Assembly (NCBI RefSeq): GCF_052055485.1
Contig: NZ_CP197171.1
Coordinates: 1,054,001-1,118,000 of the forward strand
Direction of reading: 5' to 3'
Length of the DNA: 64,000 nt
Source: Amphibacillus sp052055485
Lineage (GTDB): Bacteria; Bacillota; Bacilli; Bacillales; Amphibacillaceae
Made by a program: the position numbers and the translations under genes. The notes beneath the pieces are model-generated. The model was not told where the DNA came from. It ran no database searches and saw only the letters and a list, made by a program, of their open reading frames with translations. Positions 41,902-50,651 of this stretch are shown piece after piece; position 1 is the first letter of the stretch, and each line of letters starts with the position of its first letter.

Positions 41902-42819
41902 TTAAGGTAACTTATTACCTGCTGCGCGATAAAGCTCATACCATTCTTCTCTTGAAAGTGTGACATCTGAAGCTTTAGCAATATCTTTTAAACGTTCTAC
42001 ATTCATTGTACCAACGATCGGCTGCATGTTTGCTGGATGACGAAGAATCCAAGCAATGGCAATAGCTGATTTTGTTACGTGATACTTATCGGCATATTCT
42101 TGTAGCTTCTGATTAACTTCAGGGAATTTATCATGATCAACAAATACACCTTCAAAAAAGCCAAACTGGAATGGAGACCATGGTTGAATTGTCATATCGT
42201 GAAGTCGACTATAATCTAAAATCCCACCATCTCTTACAATCGCTGGATCATGATTCATATTAACATTGAATCCTGCATCGATCATTGGGGTAAACATTAA
42301 ACTCAATTGTAGTTGATTGGCTATTAGATCTTGCTTGACATATTTTTTCAACAACTCAATCTGATTCGGATTCTGGTTACTAACTCCAAAATGACGAACC
42401 TTTCCACTCTGTTTCAGTTCATCAAAAGCTTCTGCCACCTCTTCTGGCTCTACTAAGGTATCTGGTCTATGTAACAACAAGATATCGATATAGTCTGTCT
42501 TTAAACGTTTTAAACTGCCTTCTACAGAAGCTAAAATATGTTCTTTTGAGAAATCAAAAAAACCTTCCCGAATCCCGCACTTTGTTTGAATAATCATTTT
42601 TTCTCGAATCGTTGGATTCATATCAATTGCTTCAGCAAAAATCTCTTCTGATCTGCCTTTTCCGTATATATCGTCATGATCAAACATATCAATTCCTAAA
42701 TCCAGTGCATTTTGTATCACTCGATTGGCTTCTTGTACAGATAATTGATTCATACGCATACAGCCTAATGAAATTTCACTCGTTTGTAAGCCGCTTTTAC
42801 CTATTTCAAGTTTTTTCAT
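41902..42819 (-). CDS. Aldo/keto reductase
   Basis: A 305-residue NADPH-dependent oxidoreductase with a TIM-barrel fold. The N-terminus GLQTSEISLGCMRMNQL and FDHDDIYGKGRSEEIFAEAI supply the catalytic Asp and Tyr, QTKCGI the Lys and ILLLHRPD the His. NADPH-binding residues lie in the C-terminal MQPIVGTMNVERLKDIAKA. It belongs to the COG4989/YcsN-like group; the physiological carbonyl substrate is unknown. AAGGAGTG precedes the ATG. It is monocistronic. Confidence 0.88.
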   Translation of the reverse strand: MKKLEIGKSGLQTSEISLGCMRMNQLSVQEANRVIQNALDLGIDMFDHDDIYGKGRSEEIFAEAIDMNPTIREKMIIQTKCGIREGFFDFSKEHILASVEGSLKRLKTDYIDILLLHRPDTLVEPEEVAEAFDELKQSGKVRHFGVSNQNPNQIELLKKYVKQDLIANQLQLSLMFTPMIDAGFNVNMNHDPAIVRDGGILDYSRLHDMTIQPWSPFQFGFFEGVFVDHDKFPEVNQKLQEYADKYHVTKSAIAIAWILRHPANMQPIVGTMNVERLKDIAKASDVTLSREEWYELYRAAGNKLP

Positions 42820-42934
42820 TAACGCTCACTCCTTCTCAGGTTTATATTACCATTTTATCATAAAGCGAATGTGTAAGCGATTATATTTAACTATCTTACA
42901 GCTTTCCCTTTCCATATTTAACTCTAATAAATAA

Positions 42935-42972
42935 CAAACAGGCATTAGAATTTTCCTGATTTCAATGCCTGC
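42935..42972 (-). terminator. Terminator after serS
   Basis: On the minus strand CAGGCATT and AATGCCTG bracket a 16-base loop and are followed by a T-rich TTTGTTATTT. Confidence 0.7.
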
Positions 42973-42982
42973 TCGAATTGTT

Positions 42983-44257
42983 TTATTCCATTACTTTTTT
43001 TCCACCCATATAAGGTTGCAATACGGTTGGAACAGTGATCGTACCCTCTTCATTTTGATAATTTTCTAAAATAGCAGCGACCGTACGACCAATCGCTAAA
43101 CCTGATCCATTTAAGGTATGAACAAATTCCGGTTTAGCTTTATCATCTCGACGGAAACGAATGCCTGCCCTGCGTGCTTGAAAGGCTTCAAAATTTGAAC
43201 AAGAAGAAATCTCCCGATAGGTATTGTTACTTGGCATCCAAACTTCAATATCATATTTCTTAGCTGCTGTAAAGCCTAAGTCCGCTGTACACATACTCAT
43301 CACTCGATAAGGGAGTTCTAATAATTGTAATACTTTTTCTGCATGGCCTGTTAATTCTTCCAACACTTGATAAGAATCTTCTGGTTTGACAAACTGAACA
43401 AGCTCAACTTTATTAAATTGGTGTTGACGAATTAAACCACGTGTATCTCTTCCTGCTGAACCCGCTTCAGAACGAAATGAAGCACTGAAGGCAACAAATT
43501 TTTGCGGCAAATCTTTTTCTGATAAAATTTCCTCACGATAATAGTTGGTTACTGGCACTTCGGCTGTCGGAACTAAAAAATATTCCCAATCTTCTATTTT
43601 AAAAGCATCTTCAGCAAATTTAGGTAATTGGCCTGTACCTGTCATGCTCATCCGATTAACCATATAGGGTGGAAGCATTTCTTGATAACCATGCTGGTCT
43701 GAATGGAGATCCATCATAAAGTTGAGTAAGGCACGTTCTAAGCGAGCACCTAAACCTGTATAAAATACAAAGCGGCTACCTGTTGTTTTAGCTGCACGTT
43801 CAAAGTCTAACAGGTTTAAATCCTTTGCAATTTCCCAATGCGGCTTTTGTTCAAAGTCAGGTGTTACTACTTCCCCCCATTGTCTCACCTCAACATTATC
43901 ATCTTCTGTTTCGCCAATAGGTGTTGATTCATGAGGTATATTAGGAATTGATAACATCATTTGATTAAGTTTGTCCTCTAATTCTCTTAGTTCATCATCA
44001 ATTTCTTTAATCTGATCGCCAACTGTCCTCATTTCTTTAATCATCATATCGGCATCTTTCTTTTCTCGTTTCAACAAGGCAATTTCTTTTGAAACTTCAT
44101 TACGTTTTGCCTTTAATTCCTCTGTCTTTGCAATCAACTGTCTTCTCTTGTGATCAATCGCTTCAAATTGATCTAGATCCGATAGATCTTCACCGCGAAA
44201 CTTTAACTTTTCTTTAACTTCTTGAAAATTTTGACGCAATAATTTAATATCTAACAT
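42983..44257 (-). CDS. serS: Seryl-tRNA synthetase
   Basis: A 424-residue class II synthetase. Residues 30-105 form the long antiparallel coiled coil that grips the tRNA variable arm (rich in K/E heptads). The catalytic core has motif 2 FRSEAGSAGRDTRGLIRQHQ and motif 3 LNGSGLAIGRTVAAILENYQ. It charges tRNA-Ser, one gene of which lies 5 kb away. AGGAGGAAAACAG precedes the ATG. Expression is controlled by the T-box leader at 44355-44583. Confidence 0.97.
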   Translation of the reverse strand: MLDIKLLRQNFQEVKEKLKFRGEDLSDLDQFEAIDHKRRQLIAKTEELKAKRNEVSKEIALLKREKKDADMMIKEMRTVGDQIKEIDDELRELEDKLNQMMLSIPNIPHESTPIGETEDDNVEVRQWGEVVTPDFEQKPHWEIAKDLNLLDFERAAKTTGSRFVFYTGLGARLERALLNFMMDLHSDQHGYQEMLPPYMVNRMSMTGTGQLPKFAEDAFKIEDWEYFLVPTAEVPVTNYYREEILSEKDLPQKFVAFSASFRSEAGSAGRDTRGLIRQHQFNKVELVQFVKPEDSYQVLEELTGHAEKVLQLLELPYRVMSMCTADLGFTAAKKYDIEVWMPSNNTYREISSCSNFEAFQARRAGIRFRRDDKAKPEFVHTLNGSGLAIGRTVAAILENYQNEEGTITVPTVLQPYMGGKKVME

Positions 44258-44354
44258 CTGTTTTCCTCCTTATTTTTACCACCAAATCGTTGTGGCAAAT
44301 ATCTCAATTTTACTTAGACTATTATCGATAAAAATTTAACCTTTTTGATAGGTA

Positions 44355-44583
44355 AACAAAAAACTCTCGTCCCTAACTAAACATTAGGGACGAGAGTAAC
44401 TCCCGCGATACCACCCAGATTGAAGAAATAAAATCTTCCGGCTTCTTTAATCATAACGGTTATTATACCGGATATGTTTGCTGACCACATATCACTTAAG
44501 GACGGATTCACTATTTTTTCACACTGATTTTCACCAACCATCAGCTCTCTTAATGAGAAAAGTATAGTTACTATTTCCTCTCA
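44355..44583 (-). promoter_or_regulatory. T-box riboswitch of serS
   Basis: On the minus strand GAGAGC, GATGGTTGGTGAAAATCAGT and AGTGAATCCGTCC form a stem I with the expected AG-bulge features. The likely specifier is the serine codon UCC at 44504-44506. The T-box sequence GGGTGGTATCGCGGGAG is followed by a 13-bp terminator stem CTCTCGTCCCTAA and its complement with T-run near 44363. Uncharged tRNA-Ser would bind the specifier and T-box to favour the antiterminator and permit serS transcription. Confidence 0.95.
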
Positions 44584-44744
44584 ACGCATTATCAATATAT
44601 AATGATTTTTAATTATCATTCATTGAAAAAAATAATTTATACTTAGTTTTACCTAGAACATTATCGTTAAAATCTTAGTCTTTCTGATAGTGTACCGAAA
44701 AGACACTTCATTTGCAAGTTTCTTCAAAGATGAGATCATTCAAT

Positions 44745-45602
44745 TTACCATCCGCGATTTTGCATCCGTTCTTCATCAGAAAGTTGGCTAATTTCAATAC
44801 CTTTCATCGCTGTTCCAAGTCCTTTTGAAATACGTGCTATCAATTCATAATCTTGATAGTTCTCTGTTGCTTTAACAATAGCTCGAGCAAATTTTTCAGG
44901 TTGATCTGATTTAAAAATTCCTGACCCAACAAAAACCCCATCTGCTCCTAATTCCATCATTAACGCCGCATCAGCAGGAGTAGCAACACCGCCCGCAGCA
45001 AAGTTGGCAACAGGTAAACGTCCATTTTCTTTAATTGTTAATAAAGTTTCATACGGAGCACCTAATTCTTTAGCATAAGTCATCACTTCATCAATTGACA
45101 TATTGATTAGTTTTCGTATTTGCCCATTTACTTCACGAATGTGACGTACCGCTTCAACAATATTTCCTGTCCCAGGTTCCCCTTTGGTTCGGAGCATCGA
45201 GCTCCCTTCACCAATTCGACGAGCTGCTTCACCAAGATCACGACTACCACAAACAAAAGGAACATTATACTCTCTTTTATTTAAATGATACATTTCATCT
45301 GCCGGAGTCAAAACTTCACTCTCATCTATATAATCAACACCTAAAGCCTCTAACACACGTGCTTCAACAATATGTCCGATTCGAGCCTTTGCCATAACTG
45401 GGATTGATACTGCATTAACAACCTCCTCAACAATTGCTGGATCAGCCATCCGTGCTACACCACCTGCCGCACGAATATCAGAAGGAACGCGTTCAAGTGC
45501 CATTACAGCTACTGCACCTGCTTCTTCTGCAATTTTTGCCTGTTCAGCGTTGATTACGTCCATAATAACGCCACCGTTTTGAAAATCAACCTTTTGTTTC
45601 AT
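44745..45602 (-). CDS. pdxS: Pyridoxal 5'-phosphate synthase lyase subunit PdxS
   Basis: A 285-residue TIM-barrel enzyme that makes PLP from ribose 5-phosphate, glyceraldehyde 3-phosphate and ammonia. The imine-forming lysine is Lys72 in PVMAKARIGH, the second lysine is in SMLRTKGEPGTG, and AGAVAVMALERVP and GIFKSDQPEKFARAIV are family signatures. It is about nine residues shorter at the N-terminus than most homologues. Normally the glutaminase gene pdxT follows directly; here the next 490 bp hold only the serS T-box, so ammonia must come from a PdxT encoded elsewhere or be free. AGGGGGAAGG precedes the ATG. Confidence 0.95.
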   Translation of the reverse strand: MKQKVDFQNGGVIMDVINAEQAKIAEEAGAVAVMALERVPSDIRAAGGVARMADPAIVEEVVNAVSIPVMAKARIGHIVEARVLEALGVDYIDESEVLTPADEMYHLNKREYNVPFVCGSRDLGEAARRIGEGSSMLRTKGEPGTGNIVEAVRHIREVNGQIRKLINMSIDEVMTYAKELGAPYETLLTIKENGRLPVANFAAGGVATPADAALMMELGADGVFVGSGIFKSDQPEKFARAIVKATENYQDYELIARISKGLGTAMKGIEISQLSDEERMQNRGW

Positions 45603-45762
45603 TTTCCTTCCCCCTGTATGACTATTTTTAAAATAAATGGATTGTCGTTATGACTACTTAAATAATTTTGATAAAATAAATTGAAATTTCAAACTTTTTT
45701 ATTAGCTAATATTTTAGCTTACCTATTGTCTAAACGCAAGTATCTGCTTGTTAAGTCTTTAT

Positions 45763-45803
45763 AAATAAAGAGGCTCAAGGCTTTTTATTTGCCTGAACCT
45801 CTA
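45763..45803 (-). terminator. Terminator after dacA
   Basis: On the minus strand AGAGGTTCAGGC and GCCTTGAGCCTCT form an imperfect stem followed by TTATTTAT. Confidence 0.75.
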
Positions 45804-45810
45804 GTTAATT

Positions 45811-47142
45811 TTAAAACCAACCTGTTACTGTATCAATAACAGTTGAAAATAGTTGACTAAAGAAATCTCCAATTGCACCTATTGTTAACATAAACCAATT
45901 ATTTTTTTCAACATTTGTCGTTGTGACAAGATCGACCATTTGGTTTTCCTGATCAGATAAAATGTTACCATAATCTGCATCCCCTTGATAGATCAAATGG
46001 GCTTCTCCAACCTTTTCTCCTTGTTCAATAGGGGCAACGAGCTTTCCATCCTCAGCTAGCTTGTCCTCATCCCAGACATATTCCAATGAGTAATCATCCT
46101 CTTCACCCGCTTGAACAAATGAGGATAATTGATCGGCTAATTCGACACCTACTTGATTCTCTTTTCCCTTCGCTACTTCAATGGTCTCTTGATCATCTAG
46201 CTGATAGCCAGCTTCAAACAGTTCCACTGGGGTAAACTCATCAAAACCATAATTTAATAACTTGGCTGTTTCTTCAAAACGAGAGCCATAACTATCTGCT
46301 CGCATCACAACAGTAATTAAACGTTGACCATCTCGAACGGCTGTTCCAGTAAAACAATAACCTGCCGTTTCTGTGTGACCTGTTTTTAATCCGTCTACTC
46401 CTTCAACATGGTATTGATCAAAGTTTGTATTATTCCATGGGAGCATCCAATTTAAATTTTCTAATGGTTCACCATCTAATTCTGATTCAATCGTACTTGA
46501 GAATTCTAAAACCTCTGGGTGATCATTAATTAAGTGGTAAGCTAGAAGTGCAGCCGAACGAGCAGAAATTAGGTTATCACCGTCTGGATCTGTTCCTTCT
46601 GGATAATTATCGCCTAAACTAGAATTTGTTAGACCTGTTGAATTCACAAATTCAAAGTCTGTTAAGCCTAATTCTTCTCCTTTTGCGTTCATTTGTTGGA
46701 CAAACTCACTTTCAGAATTAGCGACTAGTTCAGCTAAAGCAATCGTTGCAGCATTATCAGAGATGATTGCCATCCCCTCATATAACTCTCGTACGGTATA
46801 GTCCTTATTTTGTCTTAGACCAATGCCAGAAAAAGACGTATCTGCTGCTATCGAATAAGCATAATCACTAATTTCGGTTGTTGTTTCCCAACTAATTTGC
46901 TCTTCGCTAATTGCTTCTAATATTAAGTATTCTGTCATCATCTTAGTCATGCTTGCTGGCGGTAGCTTAATATCAGCATTTTTAGCAAAAAGGATATCAC
47001 CTGTACTTGCGTCTACTAAAATAGCTGATTCAGCATCTATATCAAGTGATTGTGCATTCACTAAAGGAACATGACCTTGAAATAAACCGAGGAAAAAAGT
47101 TAAAGCAATTAAACTAACGATCGTTTTCTTTAAAATTCTCAA
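45811..47142 (-). CDS. dacA: D-alanyl-D-alanine carboxypeptidase DacA (PBP5)
   Basis: A 443-residue penicillin-binding protein that trims the terminal D-Ala of peptidoglycan stem peptides. A signal peptide covers residues 1-31 (cut near VNA-QS). Active-site motifs are SMTK (Ser64, Lys67), SDN in AIISDNAATIALAE and KTG in DGLKTGHTETAGYC. The C-terminal beta domain ends with an amphipathic helix (FFSQLFSTVIDTVTGWF) that anchors it to the membrane. The TTG at 47142 is preferred, with GGAGG seven bases upstream. Its secreted part is very acidic. Gene order guaB-dacA-pdxS is conserved. Confidence 0.94.
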   Translation of the reverse strand: MRILKKTIVSLIALTFFLGLFQGHVPLVNAQSLDIDAESAILVDASTGDILFAKNADIKLPPASMTKMMTEYLILEAISEEQISWETTTEISDYAYSIAADTSFSGIGLRQNKDYTVRELYEGMAIISDNAATIALAELVANSESEFVQQMNAKGEELGLTDFEFVNSTGLTNSSLGDNYPEGTDPDGDNLISARSAALLAYHLINDHPEVLEFSSTIESELDGEPLENLNWMLPWNNTNFDQYHVEGVDGLKTGHTETAGYCFTGTAVRDGQRLITVVMRADSYGSRFEETAKLLNYGFDEFTPVELFEAGYQLDDQETIEVAKGKENQVGVELADQLSSFVQAGEEDDYSLEYVWDEDKLAEDGKLVAPIEQGEKVGEAHLIYQGDADYGNILSDQENQMVDLVTTTNVEKNNWFMLTIGAIGDFFSQLFSTVIDTVTGWF

Positions 47143-47700
47143 TTTCTTTACCTCCAAAAAAAGTCTCTTACTTTGACATTTTATCATATTCTATTTCTTT
47201 TCGGTATCTACTTTTGTCTGTATTTTTTTCCAACTATTCACTTTTTTATTTTTAAAATGAATTATCTAGTTGAATAAATTTACTGAAATGATTTAGCACA
47301 TTATCTTGTTGATTGTTGTTTAAAATGATGTTATTCATAATCAAACCACATCACAACGATAGTGCATTTCTTATTATAAATTCTAGCTTATAGTGGCGAA
47401 GATTCTTGAATACAATCCAAATTTCCCCTATAAGGATCATACTTAATTATTATTCTAGCCATAATACTCGAATGCATTCGAGTAGACCCTAATGATGTGG
47501 GTTTGGGTTGCGAAATGAACATGAAAGCATAAGAATTGTGGGTGTGCCTCGATTCGATGTGATTCTTTAAAAAGGGAAAAGTCCTACTTGTTGACAGTTT
47601 AAATAACCTGTTTTTTTGTGCAACCATAGGCAAATCTTTTACTTCGTACCTAACCTAAATGTCCTCAGTTAAATATGATATTGCCTAACTATACGATAGC
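47143..47700. other. Gene-free stretch between dacA and guaB
   Basis: About 560 bp with no convincing gene. An open frame on the minus strand at 47388-47633 has no ribosome-binding site and odd composition. A 12-bp palindrome CGAATGCATTCG lies near 47469. Weak resemblance to other intergenic repeats is visible, but nothing definite. Confidence 0.45.
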
Positions 47701-47705
47701 AAAAT

Positions 47706-47752
47706 TAAAACAGCTGTCACAAGATGTACATTTTGTAACAGCTGCTTAACAA
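47706..47752 (-). terminator. Terminator after guaB
   Basis: Arms CAGCTGTTACAAAATGTA and TACATCTTGTGACAGCTG on the minus strand form a long stem ending in TTTTAATTTT. The core matches hairpins at 2870 and 6815. Confidence 0.85.
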
Positions 47753-47762
47753 CTACACGATC

Positions 47763-49235
47763 TTATTGGACTGAATAGTTCGGTGCTTCTTTTGTGATTT
47801 GAACATCATGTGGATGAGATTCACGTAAGCCTGAACCCGTCATTCGAATAAATTGGCCTTCTTGACGGAAAGTTTCGATATCTTCCACACCACAATAACC
47901 CATACTTGCTCGCAAGCCACCCAATAATTGATGAACAGTATCAGTAAGAGGGCCTTTATAAGCAATTCTTCCTTCAATTCCCTCAGGCACAAGTTTTTTC
48001 GTATCATTGGTATCTTGGAAGTAACGATCCTTTGAACCAGATTTCATCGCAGATACAGAACCCATTCCTCGGTAAACTTTATAACGGCGGCCTTGGAAAA
48101 TTTCTGTTTCTCCTGGGCTTTCTGTCACACCTGCAAATAAACTACCAAGCATAACAGCCTTTGCTCCTGCTGCAATAGCTTTAGCAATATCACCAGAGTA
48201 TTTAATTCCGCCATCAGCGATAACAGGAACATTATATCCATCAGCAACCTTAGCACAATCATAAACAGCTGTTATTTGTGGTACACCTACTCCTGCAACC
48301 ACTCGTGTTGTACAAATTGAACCTGGTCCTATTCCCACTTTAACAACTGATGCTCCTGCCTCAATTAGTGCTCTCGTTGCCTCACCAGTTGCTACATTGC
48401 CAGCAATAATATCTAGATCAGGATATCTATCTCGAACACGTTTAAGTTGATCAATGACGCCCTTTGAATGCCCGTGTGCTGTATCCATTACAAGACAGTC
48501 AACACCCGCTTCGACTAATTTATCAACCCGGGTCATTGAATCTGCAGTTATGCCAACAGCTGCTCCACAAAGTAAACGGCCTTGACTATCTTTAGCTGCA
48601 TTAGGAAATTCAATGACCTTTTCAATATCCTTAATTGTGATAAGACCTTTCAATACTCCTTGCTCATTAATTAAAGGGAGTTTTTCAATTCGATGCTTTT
48701 GTAAAATTTTACTTGCTTCATCAAGGGTTGTACCAACTGAAGCTGTAACTAAATTTTCACTTGTCATCACTTCAGAAATTTTAATTGAATAATCCTCAAT
48801 GAAACGAAGATCTCGATTCGTTAAAATGCCAACTAGAACCTTATCTTCTGGATTATTAACGATAGGAACACCTGAAATTCGGTATTTACTCATCAGATGT
48901 TCGGCATCAAATACTTGATTGTCTGGCATTAAGTAGAAAGGATTCGTTATAACGCCACTTTCTGAGCGCTTAACTCGATCAATCAACTCTGCCTGCTCCT
49001 CAATCGACATATTCTTATGGATAATGCCTAATCCACCTTGTCTTGCCATTGCAATGGCCATCTCTGCCTCAGTAACAGTATCCATACCAGCACTTAGCAA
49101 TGGGATATTTAATTTTAACCGTTCTGTTAATTCTGCTTTAATTGAAACATCCCTAGGTAAGACATCAGATTTAGCTGGTATCAGCAAAACATCATCAAAT
49201 GTTAAACCTTCTTTTGTAAACTTGTCCTCCCTCAT
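47763..49235 (-). CDS. guaB: Inosine-5'-monophosphate dehydrogenase
   Basis: A 490-residue enzyme catalysing IMP to XMP, the committed step to guanine nucleotides. The catalytic cysteine lies in GIGPGSICTTRVVAGVG, with NAD/IMP-binding GNVATGEATRALIEAGA before it and a mobile flap YRGMGSVSAM after. Two CBS domains are inserted at about residues 95-205. GGAGGAGTTAGAGTA precedes the ATG. The gene precedes dacA, as in B. subtilis. Confidence 0.97.
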   Translation of the reverse strand: MREDKFTKEGLTFDDVLLIPAKSDVLPRDVSIKAELTERLKLNIPLLSAGMDTVTEAEMAIAMARQGGLGIIHKNMSIEEQAELIDRVKRSESGVITNPFYLMPDNQVFDAEHLMSKYRISGVPIVNNPEDKVLVGILTNRDLRFIEDYSIKISEVMTSENLVTASVGTTLDEASKILQKHRIEKLPLINEQGVLKGLITIKDIEKVIEFPNAAKDSQGRLLCGAAVGITADSMTRVDKLVEAGVDCLVMDTAHGHSKGVIDQLKRVRDRYPDLDIIAGNVATGEATRALIEAGASVVKVGIGPGSICTTRVVAGVGVPQITAVYDCAKVADGYNVPVIADGGIKYSGDIAKAIAAGAKAVMLGSLFAGVTESPGETEIFQGRRYKVYRGMGSVSAMKSGSKDRYFQDTNDTKKLVPEGIEGRIAYKGPLTDTVHQLLGGLRASMGYCGVEDIETFRQEGQFIRMTGSGLRESHPHDVQITKEAPNYSVQ

Positions 49236-49292
49236 TACTCTAACTCCTCCTTTTTCTGAATAACCATGCGATAGCTTTACTTATTGTTAAAT

Positions 49293-49321
49293 ACAATACG
49301 ATAAACACAGCTGTATTTCAA
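49293..49321 (-). promoter_or_regulatory. Candidate sigma-A promoter of guaB
   Basis: On the minus strand TTGAAA (49316-49321), a 17-bp spacer and TATTGT (49293-49298), about 55 bp upstream of the guaB start. Confidence 0.6.
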
Positions 49322-49485
49322 GCCTTTATCGTAGATAAACGAAAATTTTCTTCCTCCTCTTACTCTTTGTTAATGAGCTGATATTTATTAAAAAAACTCC
49401 TATTATCTTGATTTTTAGTGGAGCAACTATGGGATCTAGAATGATTAGCTAGCAACATTGAACCTTTCAGCTGCATCTCCAAGTG

Positions 49486-49518
49486 CAAAAATAGAGCTGT
49501 ACAACATGACAGCTCTAG
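49486..49518 (-). terminator. Terminator after HD-GYP gene
   Basis: TAGAGCTGT and ACAGCTCTA form a perfect 9-bp stem followed by TTTTTGC on the minus strand. Confidence 0.85.
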
Positions 49519-49531
49519 ATTTACCATATTT

Positions 49532-50626
49532 CTATCTCTGGATTAAATACTCGATCATTAATTCATCTTGATCAGATAATGACAAAATTTCATGTGTATC
49601 ATGAATTTGAACAATAAACTCTGGATAGTCCGTAAATGATAAAGCAACAATGGTACCAGTTTGCCCATTTGAAAGGCAAACTTTCTCTTCCAATAAAGCA
49701 TCTTCCAAGCAAGTGATAAAAACCTTTAAATAACGTGAATCAAATTGACGGTTGATTTCCTTCTGCATTTGGAAAATCACTCGATCAAATGGTTGTTTTT
49801 GTTGATGATATCGATCTGATGTCATTGCATGATACGCATCAGCAATTGAGATGATTTTTGTATATGAATGGATCTTATCTTCAGTAATCCCCAATGGATA
49901 ACCTCGTCCATCAGGCCGTTCATGATGTTGCAAGACAGCTAGCTTTGCTGCTTTTGTTAAAGCCGGGCTCTTTTCTACATAACGATAGGATAAGGTTGAA
50001 TGTTGCTTAAGCTCTTCAAATTCTGCTTTAGGTAACTTTCCTTTATGTTTAAGTATCCTATGATTAACCTTTGCCATTCCGCTATCGGCAATTAAAGCAG
50101 CCATAGCAATTTGAATCGATTCCTGTTCAAAACCTAACCGCTTAGCCAAAAGGGTTGATAACAAACTAATTGCTACACTATGATGATAAGGGTATGTCTC
50201 TTTGGTTGCGTAATGATTCACCAAAAAAATTTCACCTTGATGTTCATCTGCTCGTTCAATTAGCGGTACAATTAATTGTCTAACCTCATGAATATCTAAT
50301 GTCTTCCCACTTTGCCACTGTTTAAACATCCTCGCATAATTAGTAACAACAGCTCGATAATCCTCTAAAAATGTTGATGGTTCCTTTTGAAATGTTTTTT
50401 GTTTTGTAGGATCTTCTTTAAAAGGAATGACTTGACTTGGTTTAAAATCTAAGCCATTCGCTAACTTTGAAGCAACTTCTACTTGATCAACTAAAAAACT
50501 TTTCAACACTTTAATATGAGTACCTGTTACCACCGTATCTTGAGCGATAATGGGATGGCTCGATTTACTATAAACATCTTTTACAATCACACACTTTTCA
50601 ACCAACTGATTCGGATGTACATACAC
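49532..50626 (-). CDS. HD-GYP-like domain protein with altered HD motif
   Basis: A 364-residue protein with an HD-GYP-type domain at about 140-310. The GYP half is intact (HHERPDGRGYPLG, residues 234-246), but the usual HD pair, found in a context like LLHDIGK, reads LIADSGMAKV here (Ala180-Asp181), losing a metal-binding histidine. HD-GYP proteins usually hydrolyse cyclic di-GMP or related dinucleotides; this one may be inactive, use another metal set, or act as a sensor. The N-terminal 90 residues have no recognised domain. It starts at a GTG with AGGTGAG upstream, 26 bp after gyrA, and sits where an rRNA operon is found in B. subtilis. Confidence 0.82.
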   Translation of the reverse strand: MYVHPNQLVEKCVIVKDVYSKSSHPIIAQDTVVTGTHIKVLKSFLVDQVEVASKLANGLDFKPSQVIPFKEDPTKQKTFQKEPSTFLEDYRAVVTNYARMFKQWQSGKTLDIHEVRQLIVPLIERADEHQGEIFLVNHYATKETYPYHHSVAISLLSTLLAKRLGFEQESIQIAMAALIADSGMAKVNHRILKHKGKLPKAEFEELKQHSTLSYRYVEKSPALTKAAKLAVLQHHERPDGRGYPLGITEDKIHSYTKIISIADAYHAMTSDRYHQQKQPFDRVIFQMQKEINRQFDSRYLKVFITCLEDALLEEKVCLSNGQTGTIVALSFTDYPEFIVQIHDTHEILSLSDQDELMIEYLIQR

Positions 50627-50651
50627 ACGAACTCACCTGCCTACTTGAACG

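Noticed and set aside
37949..42819. tRNA-Ser as an integration site for a genomic island carrying the ABC/two-component genes
   Set aside because: No integrase is present, the accessory genes lie on the 5' side of the tRNA, and no repeat of the tRNA 3' end was seen.
47388..47633. Open frame of 81 codons on the minus strand between dacA and guaB
   Set aside because: No ribosome-binding site and no recognisable domain; residue composition looks random.
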